Assembly: GCA_023548195.1 (NCBI GenBank)
Contig: JAJHZJ010000220.1
Location: 1,743,279-1,807,278 of the forward strand
Direction of reading: 5' to 3'
DNA from: Bettongia penicillata ogilbyi
Taxonomy: Eukaryota; Chordata; Mammalia; Diprotodontia; Potoroidae
Length of the DNA: 64,000 nt
Shown here: positions 53,626-64,000 of the stretch, piece by piece
How positions within the stretch are numbered: the stretch's first letter is position 1
Layout: every line of letters begins with the position of its first letter
Position numbers and translations under genes: made by a program
The notes under the pieces: model-generated
The model's database searches: none
Seen by the model: the letters and a program-made list of their open reading frames with translations, nothing else
What the model was told of the DNA's origin: nothing

Positions 53626-54475
53626 TGTCATGATAATAAGGCTCATCACTAGGTTAACTGCTAATTCCCAAGTGATACCTGCTTCAGTCAAACTGACTCT
53701 CAAAGGTCACGTAAATTAAACAAGAATTTCAATGGGCATCAGTGGAGGCAGTGTTTACATCAATGAAATCATAGTCTTGGTGGAGGAAGGGGGAAGAGGA
53801 GAGATGAGGTCATAGGGAGACTAGAGCTAAGAGGAAACTTTCCTTGCTAATGCAAAACAGTGCCACTTCTGCAACTTGTAGTCTTATACATTTTCCTGGT
53901 ACGTGGAGAGGTTATAAGATTTTTCCAGGACCCCACAAACACTATGTGTCATAGTCAAGACTTAAACCCTGTTCTTCCTATCTCTGAAGCTACTGCTATA
54001 ATTGTTATGCTATGCTGCCTTTAAAAGTAATTATTATTATATTTTTAAAATTATTATTTTCATTAAGTTATGATTATTCATGTTGAAAGACTATCTAGAA
54101 CAATGATCTCCAAAGTGGGAATTCAGTTCCTGTTGAGAACTTGGTCTTATAACAAGCTAACTCCAAAGAATATGTGATCTAATAACCAATTCAAAGGTTG
54201 GACCATTGATCACCTTTCATCCTTCTAATTTACCTAGTCATCTATTATTTTTTCCAATAAAACCACACCTACTTTTATGCCACAGAACTCCTTCGCTCTA
54301 CCCCTTTCCATATCTATTTATCTAGGCTACTATCTTTCCAGTTATCAGCTAGGAATGTAGCTCATGTGAATTGGCTCCCAACTTGTCCATCACCACACCT
54401 CCTTATCACTGATGGAAGTTTCCCTCAAAGGGCAAGATCTTTCATACAGAGTTAGGACTGGAAAGTAACAGTTCC
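53626..54475 (+). other. Mostly unassigned, with a SINE end at about 53935-54020
   Basis: 'catagtcaagacttaaaccc', 'ttcttcctatctctgaagct', 'ttgttatgctatgctgcc' is the 3' end of a MIR-like SINE. Elsewhere nothing is recognised. Confidence 0.4.
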
Positions 54476-54479
54476 TCTC

Positions 54480-55395
54480 CTATGTGTGGTAAAAGACAAA
54501 ATAACTGAGTAAGCAAGGTTTCAAGCTTCCAAATTTCTTTATTTATTAAGCAATGCATGCCAATGACCCAACAAATTGGGACCAGTGCCCTTCCTCAGCT
54601 CTGTCACTGGATCCTGAATACAGGGCGAGACAGACTTTTATACATTGTTATTGTTCAGTTGTTTTCAGTCATGTCAATTCCTCATGATCTAGTTGGAGTT
54701 TTCTTGGCAAAAATAATGGAGTGGTTTGCCATTTCTTACTCCAGCTCATTTTACAGATGAATAAACTGAGGCAAACAGTTTTAAGTGACTTGTCCAGGGT
54801 CAGATATCTAGTAAGCTTCTAAGGCTAGATTTTAACTCATCATAAAGATTAGTCTTCCTGACTCCAGGACTGTCACTCTACCTATTGCACCACCTAGCTG
54901 CCCCACTGTACATTACAAAAATTAATCAAAGAAGACCAGTTAATTAAAATAAAACAATTACCCACAATACAAAATTCAGTAATATGATTTCCAATTGTAG
55001 GCAATATTAGGGACCTTCCAGGTTAGGAGGGGAAGACTGAACAGGAAGAATTCCTTGAAATCAGAAAAAAAAGAGGTTTCCCAATCATCTTAAGTGTTTG
55101 TTAACCATAGAAGGAATATAGAAAAAATAACGGATCAGTATAGGGCTAGTTTTCAGATAAGATATGTGGATGGATTGATATGTATAATTGTGGAAATATT
55201 TGGATATTACTGAGTTTCTTGTGAGCATAACCTAGGTCTCTGGTTAAGGGTCTTTAAGCAGCAGGAAGATACATGCCAATTCCCCAGCCATGCAGATCAA
55301 GGTTCAAACAATGCATAAAGTTTCCCAATGCCCACAACTGAATGAAGTTTTCTCACAAGACAGAAATTGTAATGGACTCATAATTAAATAGAAAT
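54480..55395 (-). repeat. LTR-like element, antisense, copy 1
   Basis: Homologous by reading to 63350-64000: shared 'atgcatgccaat', 'ctggatcctga', 'gatcagtatagggc', 'aagggtctttaagcagcagg', 'tctcacaagacagaaattg'. On the minus strand 'aataaataaagaaatttgg' (about 54530-54548) acts as a polyadenylation-like signal followed by U5-like text. Interrupted by a SINE at 54647-54908. Identity between the two copies is roughly 70-75%, so this is old. Confidence 0.55.
54647..54908 (-). mobile_element. tRNA-derived SINE inside the LTR-like element
   Basis: Reverse complement of the family at 4624-4878: plus-strand 'ttgttcagttgttttcagtc', 'gagttttcttggcaaaaata', 'ggtttgccatttcttactcc', 'acagatgaataaactgaggc' and 'gcaccacctagctgcccc'. 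Short direct repeats TACATT flank it at 54641-54646 and 54909-54914. Complete and little diverged. Confidence 0.85.
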
Positions 55396-55579
55396 TAATT
55401 AGCTCCAAAATTGAGTCATAAGATTGAGTCATTGCGGTTCACTCAGTTCCCACAATAAACCATTTCTTGCCCTAATCCCCTCCATTCCCACCTTGCCTTT
55501 CCAAGGTGAGTGACCCATAGGGAGTATCTTAAAATAAGCAAGAATTGATGGTTATATTACATCTCACATCTGATCATAT

Positions 55580-55970
55580 GATATTTCCCCAAAAGGTCCA
55601 CCCCTTTCCTATCAAAGACATTACTATCATTTCAGTTCTCAATATTGATATTATCTATGACTTTTCACCTTACATATCACATTCTGTTAGTCAGTTGCTA
55701 AATCTTGATATTTCAATCTGTACATCTCTAGCATCTTCCCTCTTCTCTCTACTCACAAAGTCAAAACTCTAGTTCAAAGTCTCATCATTTTTCTCTAGAA
55801 TATTAAAATAATCTTCTAACTTGTCTCTCTGCTTCATGTCTGGCCCCCCTCCAATCTATCCCCTACTTATTTGCCTGAGTGATCTTCATTAAAGGCAGAT
55901 CTAAGTACTCAATATACTATAGCAACTCCTTATTAACTCCATGTAAATACCATTTCAGCCGTAATCCTTT
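55580..55970 (+). repeat. L2 LINE relic
   Basis: 'catctctagcatcttccctc', 'ttctctctactcacaaagtc', 'aacttgtctctctgcttcat', 'ctccaatctatcccctactt', 'gagtgatcttcattaaaggc', 'agatctaagtactcaatata' follow L2 order. Confidence 0.65.
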
Positions 55971-55989
55971 TCCTTAAAATCTAAGTTAT

Positions 55990-57270
55990 ACAGTGTATAT
56001 AAGTATTAGTACAGAATTGCTATATAATTTATAAATAAGTAAATATCCACATATGGAGAAGGTGCTTATTTTTAAAATTTATTTTATTCTGAAATTTAGG
56101 GGGAAAACAAGTATTTTAATAAGATATTAGAATAGGAAAAATATAATTGAACATGAAATTGCAAATTACTGTATACAATTTGACGTTCCTTTTAAATATA
56201 TAACCAAGTCATCATGTTGCTTTCTTCTTTTTCTTCCTTCCCAGCTTGAAGATTATTGGGACAAAAGAATTTACAAGAAATGTCATGAGATTGTGCATTG
56301 AGAGATTTGGTGTTTGTAGGGTTCTTTGTAAATTGTTCGCATACCTACTTCCTACCATAATGTGGTTATTCAAGTCCAGTATACAATTTAATATTTTATT
56401 TGACCATTCAGATAAGATTTAAGTCTAGTCGCTAATAAACTTATTTATAATGAATTAGACATTCCCGTTATGATCTTTTCAATTTTTCTAGTTATTTTAG
56501 ACAGCTAATGAATATCAAGTATGGAAGAAAGAAAGCTTCATTCATCTTCTCCTGTCATTCAAGGTATCCTTCCCGTCTTATACTCATAATCTTCAGGATA
56601 TGTAGGATAGACTCCTATATGCCTTGGCAATTTCTTGTTCAAATAAAATATGTTTTATTTGAGTATAGGATATAAAAGGTTTTCTCTCCAATGAAGAGTG
56701 TGTGAGACAGTGTTAGTATATCTCATAAAATGTGCATATTTGGAAAATATGGGATAATATTTTAGCTTTGTGCATATGAAGTAGCTAAAAGGTTTGAATA
56801 TGTAGCAAAGTAGAAACTTCCCTGAAAATAGGAGACTTAATCTCCTAATAAAAGTTTCATTTCTCACAACAAACATTCTGATGTTAGGAAAGTGATAAAG
56901 ACATATAATTTTTAAAATAGTGTATGTTAGCAAAAATACCAACCTAAAGTTCAACTTTGATAACTTAGGATGATAACCCTATAATTTTTAGCAGCAGAAC
57001 TCAAGCTCTCACAAGTTTTCCTATTTTAGAAGATTTGTGAACACAATTCATGAACTCAACAAGTTATGTTTGTTTTCTGAGGGTGAGTCTAGTTGAATAT
57101 GGGGAAGTTACCATTAGTAAGCTAATCACTAGGTGATGAATTTCTGTTCATGGAAACATATACAATAAATAGTCCTAAGTCATATATATTCCCATTTAAC
57201 TTTTTCAGTGAAAGCGATAAGCAGAAAACAAGACAATGTATGGTGAGAATAATCTATTTCTTGAAATTGA
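55990..57270. other. No recognised feature
   Basis: AT-rich. A 99-codon minus-strand frame at 56655-56954 is hydrophobic by composition but has no motif or repeat identity; I do not count it as a gene. Confidence 0.4.
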
Positions 57271-57274
57271 TAGA

Positions 57275-57410
57275 TATCAACCTGAGTTACAGCACAGCAA
57301 AGAGGATAGAGAGCTATTCTTGGTGTCAGGGAGACATGAGTTCAAGTCTCATTTCTGAAACATTGGATGTATAACCCTAGACAAGATACTTAACCTGTCA
57401 ATGTTGCTAT
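57275..57410 (+). repeat. SINE relic (tRNA-derived head)
   Basis: 'acagcacagcaaagaggata', 'gagagctattcttggtgtca', 'catgagttcaagtctcattt' (box-B-like) and 'acaagatacttaacctgtc'. Confidence 0.65.
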
Positions 57411-57569
57411 TATGTAGATGACACTGAAGTAATGGCATCAAGTTTTTAAATATTATACAGCCCTCTAAATAAAATCCATAATTACTCAAAGGGGTTTGGT
57501 CAACTATCCCATGGGAAAAGAAAAGAACATGAAAATCAAGAAGGTCTGTTCACTGTCTCAAAATCATAT

Positions 57570-57672
57570 AGTTATACACATGCATATACATATATATAGA
57601 TATAGATATGCAGATACATACACAAACACATATATATGTTTACATGTGTGTCTTTGTGTGTATATACATAGA
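57570..57672 (+). repeat. CA/TA/TG-rich microsatellite
   Basis: Interrupted dinucleotide tract ('acatatacatatatatagat', 'acatatatatgtttacatg'). Confidence 0.9.
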
Positions 57673-57784
57673 TATCCAAGACAGAAACAGAAATTAGAAA
57701 AATGAACTGGTTCCAAAATTAAAGAGAACGAAGGCAAACTGATTGCAACTAACTGGTAAATTGCACAGTGATTCTAATGGTGAA

Positions 57785-58030
57785 TCCTAGGGCAAACAGG
57801 TGGCTCAGTGGATAGAGAGCTGGACCTGGAGTCAGGAAACTCAAATTCAAATTCAACCTCAGACATGTACTAGTTATGTGAGCCTGAGCAATAACTTAAA
57901 CTCTGTTTACCTCAGTTTTCTCATCATTAAATTGGGGATGATAATAGTACCTCCTTCTCAAGTTGTTGTGAGGCTCAAAAGAGATAATAATTCTAAAGCC
58001 CTTAATATATTGCCCAGGAAAGATTAAGCA
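57785..58030 (+). repeat. SINE (tRNA-derived), near complete
   Basis: 'gggcaaacaggtggctcagt', 'ggatagagagctggacctgg', 'agtcaggaaactcaaattca', 'gcctgagcaataacttaaac', 'cctcagttttctcatcatta', 'gggatgataatagtacctcc', 'gttgttgtgaggctcaaaag'. A TA-rich tract (58030-58095) follows its end. Confidence 0.8.
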
Positions 58031-58095
58031 CTATACATATATACATATATACTTATATATGTGTATTTTTATATATGATATAGATAGATATATTA

Positions 58096-59628
58096 GCTAT
58101 TATTAATGAGAAGGTTCTCTTTGAAACAGTTTTTCTTTTTAACATCATATTCTTCTAAAGATCCTACATGACTTTCTTTTAAGACTCTAGTTTCAGAAGA
58201 AAAAAAGGGTCAGCTCACTGAAAGAGGAATAACTCAAATGTATAACAGGTTATCAGGAAGCTGCAACACATCACTACCATACAGGAGTGGCCATATTAGA
58301 GATATTGCCCCAAAATTGTATGCACAGAAAGAGAAATAAACCAGTAATTTAGTGAAAATGAGGTTTATCTGATGGACAGCCAGTATGTCCCATGCTATCC
58401 ATCAAATGTTAAGGGAGTTTTTAGGATGATACACGATGTTGGATGAACTCCTCTGTGGAAGATTTAGGGGAAGAAATAGGCAAAAGTTCCTTAGAATGAC
58501 ATCATGTACAATCCGAAACATAGATAGATCATAAGATCATAAAGTCTGAGTTGTAAGGAACTACAGATCAAGTAGATTACACAGTAGTAGAGAAATAAAA
58601 GCGACACATGTGAGTACCATGGTGCTAATCATTAAGCAAACGTTACTTTTGGATGATACCAATACCAATTTATTGTGTGTAAGGTGAAATTTTAGAGTTC
58701 AGTTTGCATTTCTTATCTCATGACTTAATTTTCATACAGTTGTTAATAGTTGGCTGTTTATTAGAGAATTGTTAATATCATTTTGGATTTTTTTTTAATA
58801 TAACTATCACTTTAAGATGACTCCCACCTTTCCTATCCAACATTCCCCCTCCTCATTTCAAAAGAAAATATAATGAATCAAAAATGAAGTAGCATAGTAT
58901 TCATCTCAGAAAATTCATGCTTCATTTTTTCACATGTAATTCATCTTTTTTTGTAGAGAAGGCAATAACATATAACAGTTGTTCCCAAACAATTATGTTT
59001 GTTGTATTACTAAAATGGGAGGGAAAAAAAAGATAATTATAGTCCTTGACGACAAACAATCTGTGAATGTTTCATTACCTCAAAAAACAGAATCAACATA
59101 TTGCTAAAGAATCTTTCAACAATTTAAATGATTGAAAGTGTGAAAGGCCATTTTTTTACTTAAGGAGTGATTCCATTTTTCTCTTTAACAAGGTCTAGCT
59201 CCATAAATATTAAATTTTTCAAATTACAATGTCCTCATTTTATTTTCATAAATTTTCACAATGAGAAAGGCTATGTCTCATAATGACAACTTTTAAATGC
59301 TATTTAATATTAACATAAATTCATTCTATAATCAATTTTATTGTAAAATCTGTTTAAATATTTAACAAAAATAAGAAAAACATATTTTATTATATTTATT
59401 TTAACATATGTAGGAAAAATAGTAACTAGATCAACCAACATTGGTGGTAAAATAAAATACTTCTGTAAAGATTTACTAAAAATACAATATTAATAAAAAT
59501 AAATATGCCCAAGGGAAATTCAATTTATTTCTATATTAGATAGAAGATTGGGAGGCAAATGTTGTAAAATATAACTGTCTATAGTCTTTGAGTGATTTGG
59601 TTTCTCTATAAAATGAAAGATCTCTCTC
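58096..59628. other. No recognised feature
   Basis: Very AT-rich. No frame, repeat or RNA signature that I can defend. Confidence 0.4.
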
Positions 59629-59640
59629 TTCCTCTCTCCA

Positions 59641-59683
<43 letters not shown>

Positions 59684-59895
59684 GTGTATGTGTGTAACTA
59701 TATAGACATTTACATATATATACTAATCAGCTAAACCCACATACCTATAAGTGAATGTCAATATATAGTCTTCATGTATATGTGTTTCTATAATATATAA
59801 ATATATATAGCAAGTATGCATGTGTGTATGTATGTATACACACATATATGTATATGTATGTGTATATATACATATATACTATACATACATGTGTG
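59629..59895 (+). repeat. Compound TC/TA/TG microsatellite region
   Basis: 'ctctctcttcctctctccat' passes into (TA)n/(TG)n text with interruptions to 'atacatacatgtgtgtgg'. Confidence 0.9.
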
Positions 59896-61320
59896 TGGTA
59901 GCACTATTAGAGGAAAAAAGGTGGAATATTTGAGAAATGTTGCAAAGATGAAGAATAGTTGTTAAGCAGAAAAATAGAAATCAATGGTTTCTATATTAGT
60001 AATTTCTTCTGTTGGCTTATCCATTTGTTATCCATCTTTACACCATATATGAACTGTAGTTGTCCTTTGAGTACATTAGCTTTGCCAGTCACTCTTTTGT
60101 TAGTCCTAGTCTAAAAAGCATATCACTTAATATTATGGGCAAAATAATATACGTATTTGTGTATACATATCATACATGCACACACATTATGTTCTTATTC
60201 TTGACTATACTTAGTTTTAATTTCTCCTTAGGCATTTTTATGATCTCTATATGTCTTCAGGAACTTTCTAGTACCCATTGCTACCTTGTTTCCAATTTCT
60301 TCTTAGATAAATACAAGATCTCCCTGCCTCCCACTTCTTCCAGGATTTCTTTAGTTCCTCTTTGACTCTGACATTGATTCATCTCTATGTCTTATTTGAT
60401 GACCTTGGATATTTGCAAGATACGTACATAAGGCAATGTTTTCTCTTCCATGAATCTTAGTCTCCTTAATTCTAATTGATGTTTAGAATAACCTTAGGTA
60501 CAATCTATTTGGCTTTTAGTAGGGATATATGCTTTATATTTCTCACCTTCCCTTACCATTTCCCCTGCCTTCTTTTCATGTGGATTTCTCTTCCAACAAT
60601 CAGAAGCTTGGTGTTCCTATTTCATATCTGATACTCTGATGTATCTCCGATAATTTTCATACTCTAATCTAAAAGAGCTTCTAGGAAAGTCTTTTGTTCA
60701 ATGCCTGAAAGCACAGTTAAGTGCTATGGGTTTTTGGCAGTAGTCTCATTAGTTTAGTAACTTTATGATTGAAGGTTGACTACTCATCCTTTGGTGTCAT
60801 CTCCTTGAGAATAATTGCTCACTTTTGGTTTACAGAATTGTAATACTACAAACATGTAATTTACTAAATGTTCACATGTGTTAAGTAAAGGATTGTTTCA
60901 TGAACAAGTAGATTGAACTATGCAACCCTTAAAGCACTTTTCAACTATAAAATCATAAGATTTTATATATTTGCTTATCTCCATTGTATCTTCTAGCTGA
61001 CTTTCTATGATATGAGTGTAAAGCTGGATTCTTGAAAAGTTCACCTTGCAGGTTCTCCCTCATTCTACCAATTTGAAAAGACTTAACAGCAAGGCCAAGA
61101 AAATTATGGTTTTCTAATGTACAACTAAATACATTTGAAGAGTGGTCAACTTTTTAGGCAACATTATATTATGGAGGTGCTGTGATAATAATTCAGCAAA
61201 AGGTGGACCTCCACTCATGAAATGAGAGACTGTTTGTAATCCTAAAATATTAACATGCAGTATGGCCATACAGAATGGAAATATAACTAGACAATGATAA
61301 TGTCTTGCATTTCTGTCAGT
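59896..61320. other. No recognised feature
   Basis: AT-rich. The 101-codon frame at 60060-60365 lacks any motif. A weak L2-like tail ('tcatctccttgagaataatt') appears near 60800. Confidence 0.4.
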
Positions 61321-61321
61321 C

Positions 61322-61420
61322 ATTCAATAATCATTTATCAGATTCTTACTTACATTTATCAGATAACTAGCATATGTTTAGGCACTCTGCTAAGGGATAA
61401 AAAACATCACTCCAGTCAAA
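61322..61420 (+). repeat. 'catttatcagattcttactt' relic
   Basis: 'cattcaataatcatttatca' and 'gtttaggcactctgctaagg' match the family at 470-542. The following 61440-61490 is TA/CA-rich. Confidence 0.4.
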
Positions 61421-61489
61421 ATGGTCAAATTCTTTTGGGAGGAATGATATGCATATGCATACACATATACATACATGTATATGTATACA

Positions 61490-61730
61490 TAGGTTAGGTA
61501 GGTGACAGAGGAGATAGAGTGCTGGATCTGGAATCAAAAAGACCTAAGTTCAAATCTGGCCTCAGATATATATTAGCTGTGTGATTCTGGGCCAATCATT
61601 AAATCTGTTTTCCTCAGTTACTTTATCTATAAAAATGAACTGGAGAAAGAAATGTCAAACCACTCCTGTATCTTTGCCAAGAAAATTCCAAAAGGGGCCA
61701 TAAAGAGTTAGACTGAAAATTACTAAATAA
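61490..61730 (+). mobile_element. tRNA-derived SINE, same family as 4624-4878
   Basis: 'gacagaggagatagagtgct', 'ggatctggaatcaaaaagac', 'aagttcaaatctggcctcag', 'ctgtgtgattctgggccaat', 'gtcaaaccactcctgtatct', 'ttgccaagaaaattccaaaa', 'cataaagagttagactgaaa'. Confidence 0.85.
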
Positions 61731-61734
61731 CTAT

Positions 61735-61835
61735 AAATACATATATATATATACAAATGTTTATATATATGTAGATATTAATACATACATATGCATGTGT
61801 ATATACACATGCACACATACATACACACAAACCAT
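61735..61835 (+). repeat. TA/CA-rich microsatellite
   Basis: 'acatatatatatatacaaat' to 'acacatgcacacatacatac', at the SINE 3' end. Confidence 0.9.
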
Positions 61836-61849
61836 CTATGCTGATAGTG

Positions 61850-62640
61850 TTCTGAGAGACAAAGCATTAGCCACTGGTAGGGATAAGGAGTAATATCAGG
61901 CAAATTTCTCCTACAGGAGGTGCAATCTAAATCTAAAAATAAAACCAAAAACCAAAAAACAACACAAAAACAGGAAACTCAGAAGGTAGAAGTGAAGAGT
62001 GAGAATAATCCAGGCAATGAGGTGAAAATGTGCAATCAGTCAGTCAGAGTAAAGAGATGGAGCATTGTGTGCAAGAACAGCAAGAAAGCTAATCTTGTCT
62101 CTGGATTGTAGGGCAGATAAATTGGAAGTAAAATATAAGAAGCCTAGAAAGTTAAAAACGGGATAAGTTTCCAATGGCTTTAAATGCCAGAGTATTCTGT
62201 ATTTGATCTTAGGAAATAGCAAGTAGTAGAAAGCAGTAGGAAGTATTAGGAAAGTAATAGGAAAACATTGGAATTTATTAAGTGTGGTCAAATCTACATT
62301 TTAGGTAGATCACTTCAGTGACTGAGCAGACAAGATTGGAAAAGAGATTTGAAATTGGGACACAAAACAGAAGGATATAGCAACTATCCTGGGGGGAGGA
62401 AATATGAGTTGGTAACAGGCTAGAGGCTGTGTGAATGGGGAGAAGAGAGTATATGTAAGAAATCTTGTGAAAATAAAAGCAATTCAACTTGGCAACAGAT
62501 AGGATATGTGGAATGAGTTTGAAAGAGGAATGAAGGGTGACAGCAAAATGGAAAGTTTCCGTTGCTTGAAGGATAATGGTCTCACATCAAAAGATATGTT
62601 TAGAAGAGGTGGAAGAGGTTTTTAAAAAAGTAGAGTAGAA
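61850..62640 (-). repeat. L2 LINE relic, antisense
   Basis: 'gatggagcattgtgtgcaag', 'aacagcaagaaagctaatct', 'ccaatggctttaaatgccag', 'agtattctgtatttgatctt', 'ggtagatcacttcagtgact', 'ggcaacagataggatatgtg' and 'gaggaatgaagggtgacagc' run colinear with antisense L2. Confidence 0.7.
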
Positions 62641-62700
62641 AGGTCACTGGGATTGGAATTCAAAGATCTGAATTTACTGATCACATGTATGTTGTAAACA
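62640..62700 (+). repeat. SINE head fragment
   Basis: 'aaggtcactgggattggaat', 'tcaaagatctgaatttactg' resembles a SINE head; it stops abruptly before the A-tailed segment. Confidence 0.35.
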
Positions 62701-62800
62701 AGTCTTCCAGTAAACAGAAATATGCACTTGTAAACCCGTATCATAGACACCCGCGATTCTGTAGCTCCTAAACCACATTGACATTTGCTGTACTCTGTAA

Positions 62801-62833
<33 letters not shown>
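62700..62833 (+). mobile_element. Candidate short retrocopy with A30 tail
   Basis: About 100 bp of CpG-containing sequence ('cttgtaaacccgtatcatag', 'cacccgcgattctgtagctc') unlike its AT-rich surroundings, ending in thirty uninterrupted A (62804-62833). This is the layout of a 5'-truncated L1-mediated retrocopy of a transcript. No AATAAA lies near the tail and no clear target-site duplication was found, so the origin stays open. I do not recognise the parent transcript. Confidence 0.4.
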
Positions 62834-62836
<3 letters not shown>

Positions 62837-62924
62837 TTTTAAAGACTTTAAATGAAATTACGTCTAAAATACCCTTCTATTAAATGTTCTTTTCCCCCTT
62901 AACATTGGTGGACAGAGTACTAAA

Positions 62925-63085
62925 CCTAAGAATAATCAAAGTCTGACACTTGCTAATTATGCTATTCAAATTAGCCATTGGCAAATTATTTATCACTCAG
63001 TTTCAGTTAACTTATCTATATAACAAGGCTAATAATCCCTGCCCTAATGGCCATATAAGGTTGTGGTGATAGTGTTTTCTGGCAA
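62925..63085 (+). repeat. SINE relic
   Basis: 'gcaaattatttatcactcag', 'tttcagttaacttatctata', 'aataatccctgccctaatgg', 'ggttgtggtgatag' in SINE order. Confidence 0.55.
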
Positions 63086-63349
63086 TCTACCATAAACTTT
63101 GCTTGTAGAAATTCCCTCAAATAGCTGCTTCTCTATTCCTGAAGAGAAGTTACTTTCTTAAATCAACATGGTGGAACCTCTTTTGTGACTGCTTTGTTCT
63201 CATCTATAGGACAGGAATAAAGATCTAGAGGGGACCTCTAGTTTTGTTACTGTAGGACACTCTCAGCAGAGGAAAGAGCTGTACAAGTACAGGTTTTCAT
63301 TGTTTCTTAAGAGTTTTATTGAACGCTGAGAACTGAAGTGACTTACTGA

Positions 63350-64000
63350 GGTGGGTGAAAGATGAAATGACAGAGGAAAAAATGTTCAGTCTTTCAAGTT
63401 TATTGATTTGCTAAAAAATGCATGCCAATTGCCTAACAAAATGGTACTAGACATCCTCCTCTTAGGCCTGGATCCTGAGTACAGGGAGAAAGTATTATGC
63501 ATTAAAAACATTACTATATTATGTAATCAAATAAATAATCAAATAAAGTCAACTGATTAAAAGGAAACAATACATTAGTAAACTGTTTTCTAACTGGATG
63601 AAATATTAGGAATTTTTCAAGTTGGGATGGGGAGAATGAACAGGGCAATTGTACGAATTTAGAAGAAGAGGTGTCTCACTCCTTCCAATATGTCTGTGAA
63701 CAATCAAAGTAACATGGAAATAATACATGATTGATCAGTATGGGACCAGCTTTCAGATAAAATGTAGGTGTTGCTTCAGATGTGCAGTTGTAAGAAAACT
63801 CCTCAAATCAGTCCTTGAATCTGACCAGGTTTCTGGGCAGCAGAGCCTAGGTTCTCAGGTAAGGGTCTCTAAGCAGCAGGTAGAAGTGATCCAGCTTTCC
63901 AGTCATGCAGGGCTCGGTTCAAATAATACAATAAGCTTTTCTCCAAATTCTGACAATTGAATAAACTTTTCTCACGAGACAGAAATTGGACTAGACTGAT
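63350..64000 (-). repeat. LTR-like element, antisense, copy 2 (runs off the window)
   Basis: Second copy of the family at 54480-55395, without the SINE: 'atgcatgccaattgcctaac', 'ggcctggatcctgagtacag', 'tgatcagtatgggaccagct', 'aagggtctctaagcagcagg', 'ttctcacgagacagaaattg'. On the minus strand AATAAA in 'aatcaataaacttgaaag' at about 63390-63407. The 77-codon frame 63727-63960 lies inside it and is not a gene. Confidence 0.55.

Noticed and set aside
56655..56954. 99-codon hydrophobic minus-strand frame
   Set aside because: AT-rich DNA gives Phe/Leu/Ile/Tyr-rich frames; no motif, no start context, no neighbours.
55396..63349. A complete provirus between the two LTR-like copies
   Set aside because: I could read no gag, pol or env text on either strand, and the interval is filled with L2, SINE and simple repeats.
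1..64000. CRISPR array, bacterial operons, riboswitches, rho-independent terminators, tRNA or rRNA genes
   Set aside because: No regularly spaced direct repeats, no dense coding and no RNA gene signatures; the repeat content is clearly that of a mammalian nuclear genome. tRNA-like stretches are SINE heads.

Overview
The window looks like a piece of a marsupial (metatherian) nuclear genome, opossum- or dasyurid-like. I recognise no host protein-coding exon, tRNA or rRNA gene in it. The assignment rests on the repeats: tRNA-headed SINEs with a 'GGCAGCTAGGTGG' type head and several different tails, MIR/CORE-type SINEs, an L1 family with a purine-rich spacer between the two reading frames, a half-L1 (HAL1) element, long L2 and CR1/L3 relics, a Tigger-type DNA transposon and endogenous retrovirus remains. 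The sequence is AT-rich with many microsatellites, as expected of an intergenic or intronic region. I assigned repeat families by reading, not by a database search.

Layout. 0.1-7 kb holds old L2 and SINE relics and a (GA)n tract. 7.08-9.89 kb is the youngest-looking element: a HAL1 with 15-bp target-site duplications and one long open frame (348 codons) for an L1 ORF1-type RNA-binding protein, inserted in an older SINE. 10-14.8 kb is mostly unassigned, with a SINE carrying a perfect 52-bp tandem duplication. 14.87-16.5 kb is a long CR1/L3 copy on the minus strand. 16.97-17.48 kb is repeat-free and might be a conserved non-coding element. 21.65-24.08 kb is a minus-strand L1 relic with a SINE nested in it. 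24.09-25.35 kb is a foldback, with ~180-bp inverted arms around a ~900-bp centre. 26.2-28.8 kb is L2 and L1 relics. 30.4 kb has an isolated CCHC zinc-knuckle frame. 31.4-32.3 kb is an internally deleted Tigger-like transposon that carries a 121-bp hAT-like MITE.

33-38.5 kb holds MIR, L2 and CR1 relics. 38.6-46.3 kb is a three-level nest: a MIR-type SINE split by a solo LTR, which is split by a full-length L1 (~6.9 kb, 11-bp target-site duplication) whose two frames are both broken. 47.9-51.4 kb is a short, heavily deleted class II (beta-like) endogenous retrovirus: part of a 5' LTR, a Lys-type primer-binding site, a gag matrix frame, nucleocapsid knuckles, the integrase C-terminus, two pieces of env and a 3' LTR. 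51.5-64 kb holds L1, L2 and SINE relics, two related LTR-like copies on the minus strand, microsatellites, and a short segment ending in an uninterrupted A30 tract that may be a young retrocopy.

The annotated frames do not form a pathway. They are remains of independent mobile elements. The HAL1 and L1 ORF1 proteins would bind RNA and form trimers in L1-type ribonucleoprotein particles. HAL1, having no ORF2, would have depended on reverse transcriptase from an L1 acting in trans. Nothing in the window looks able to move by itself today.
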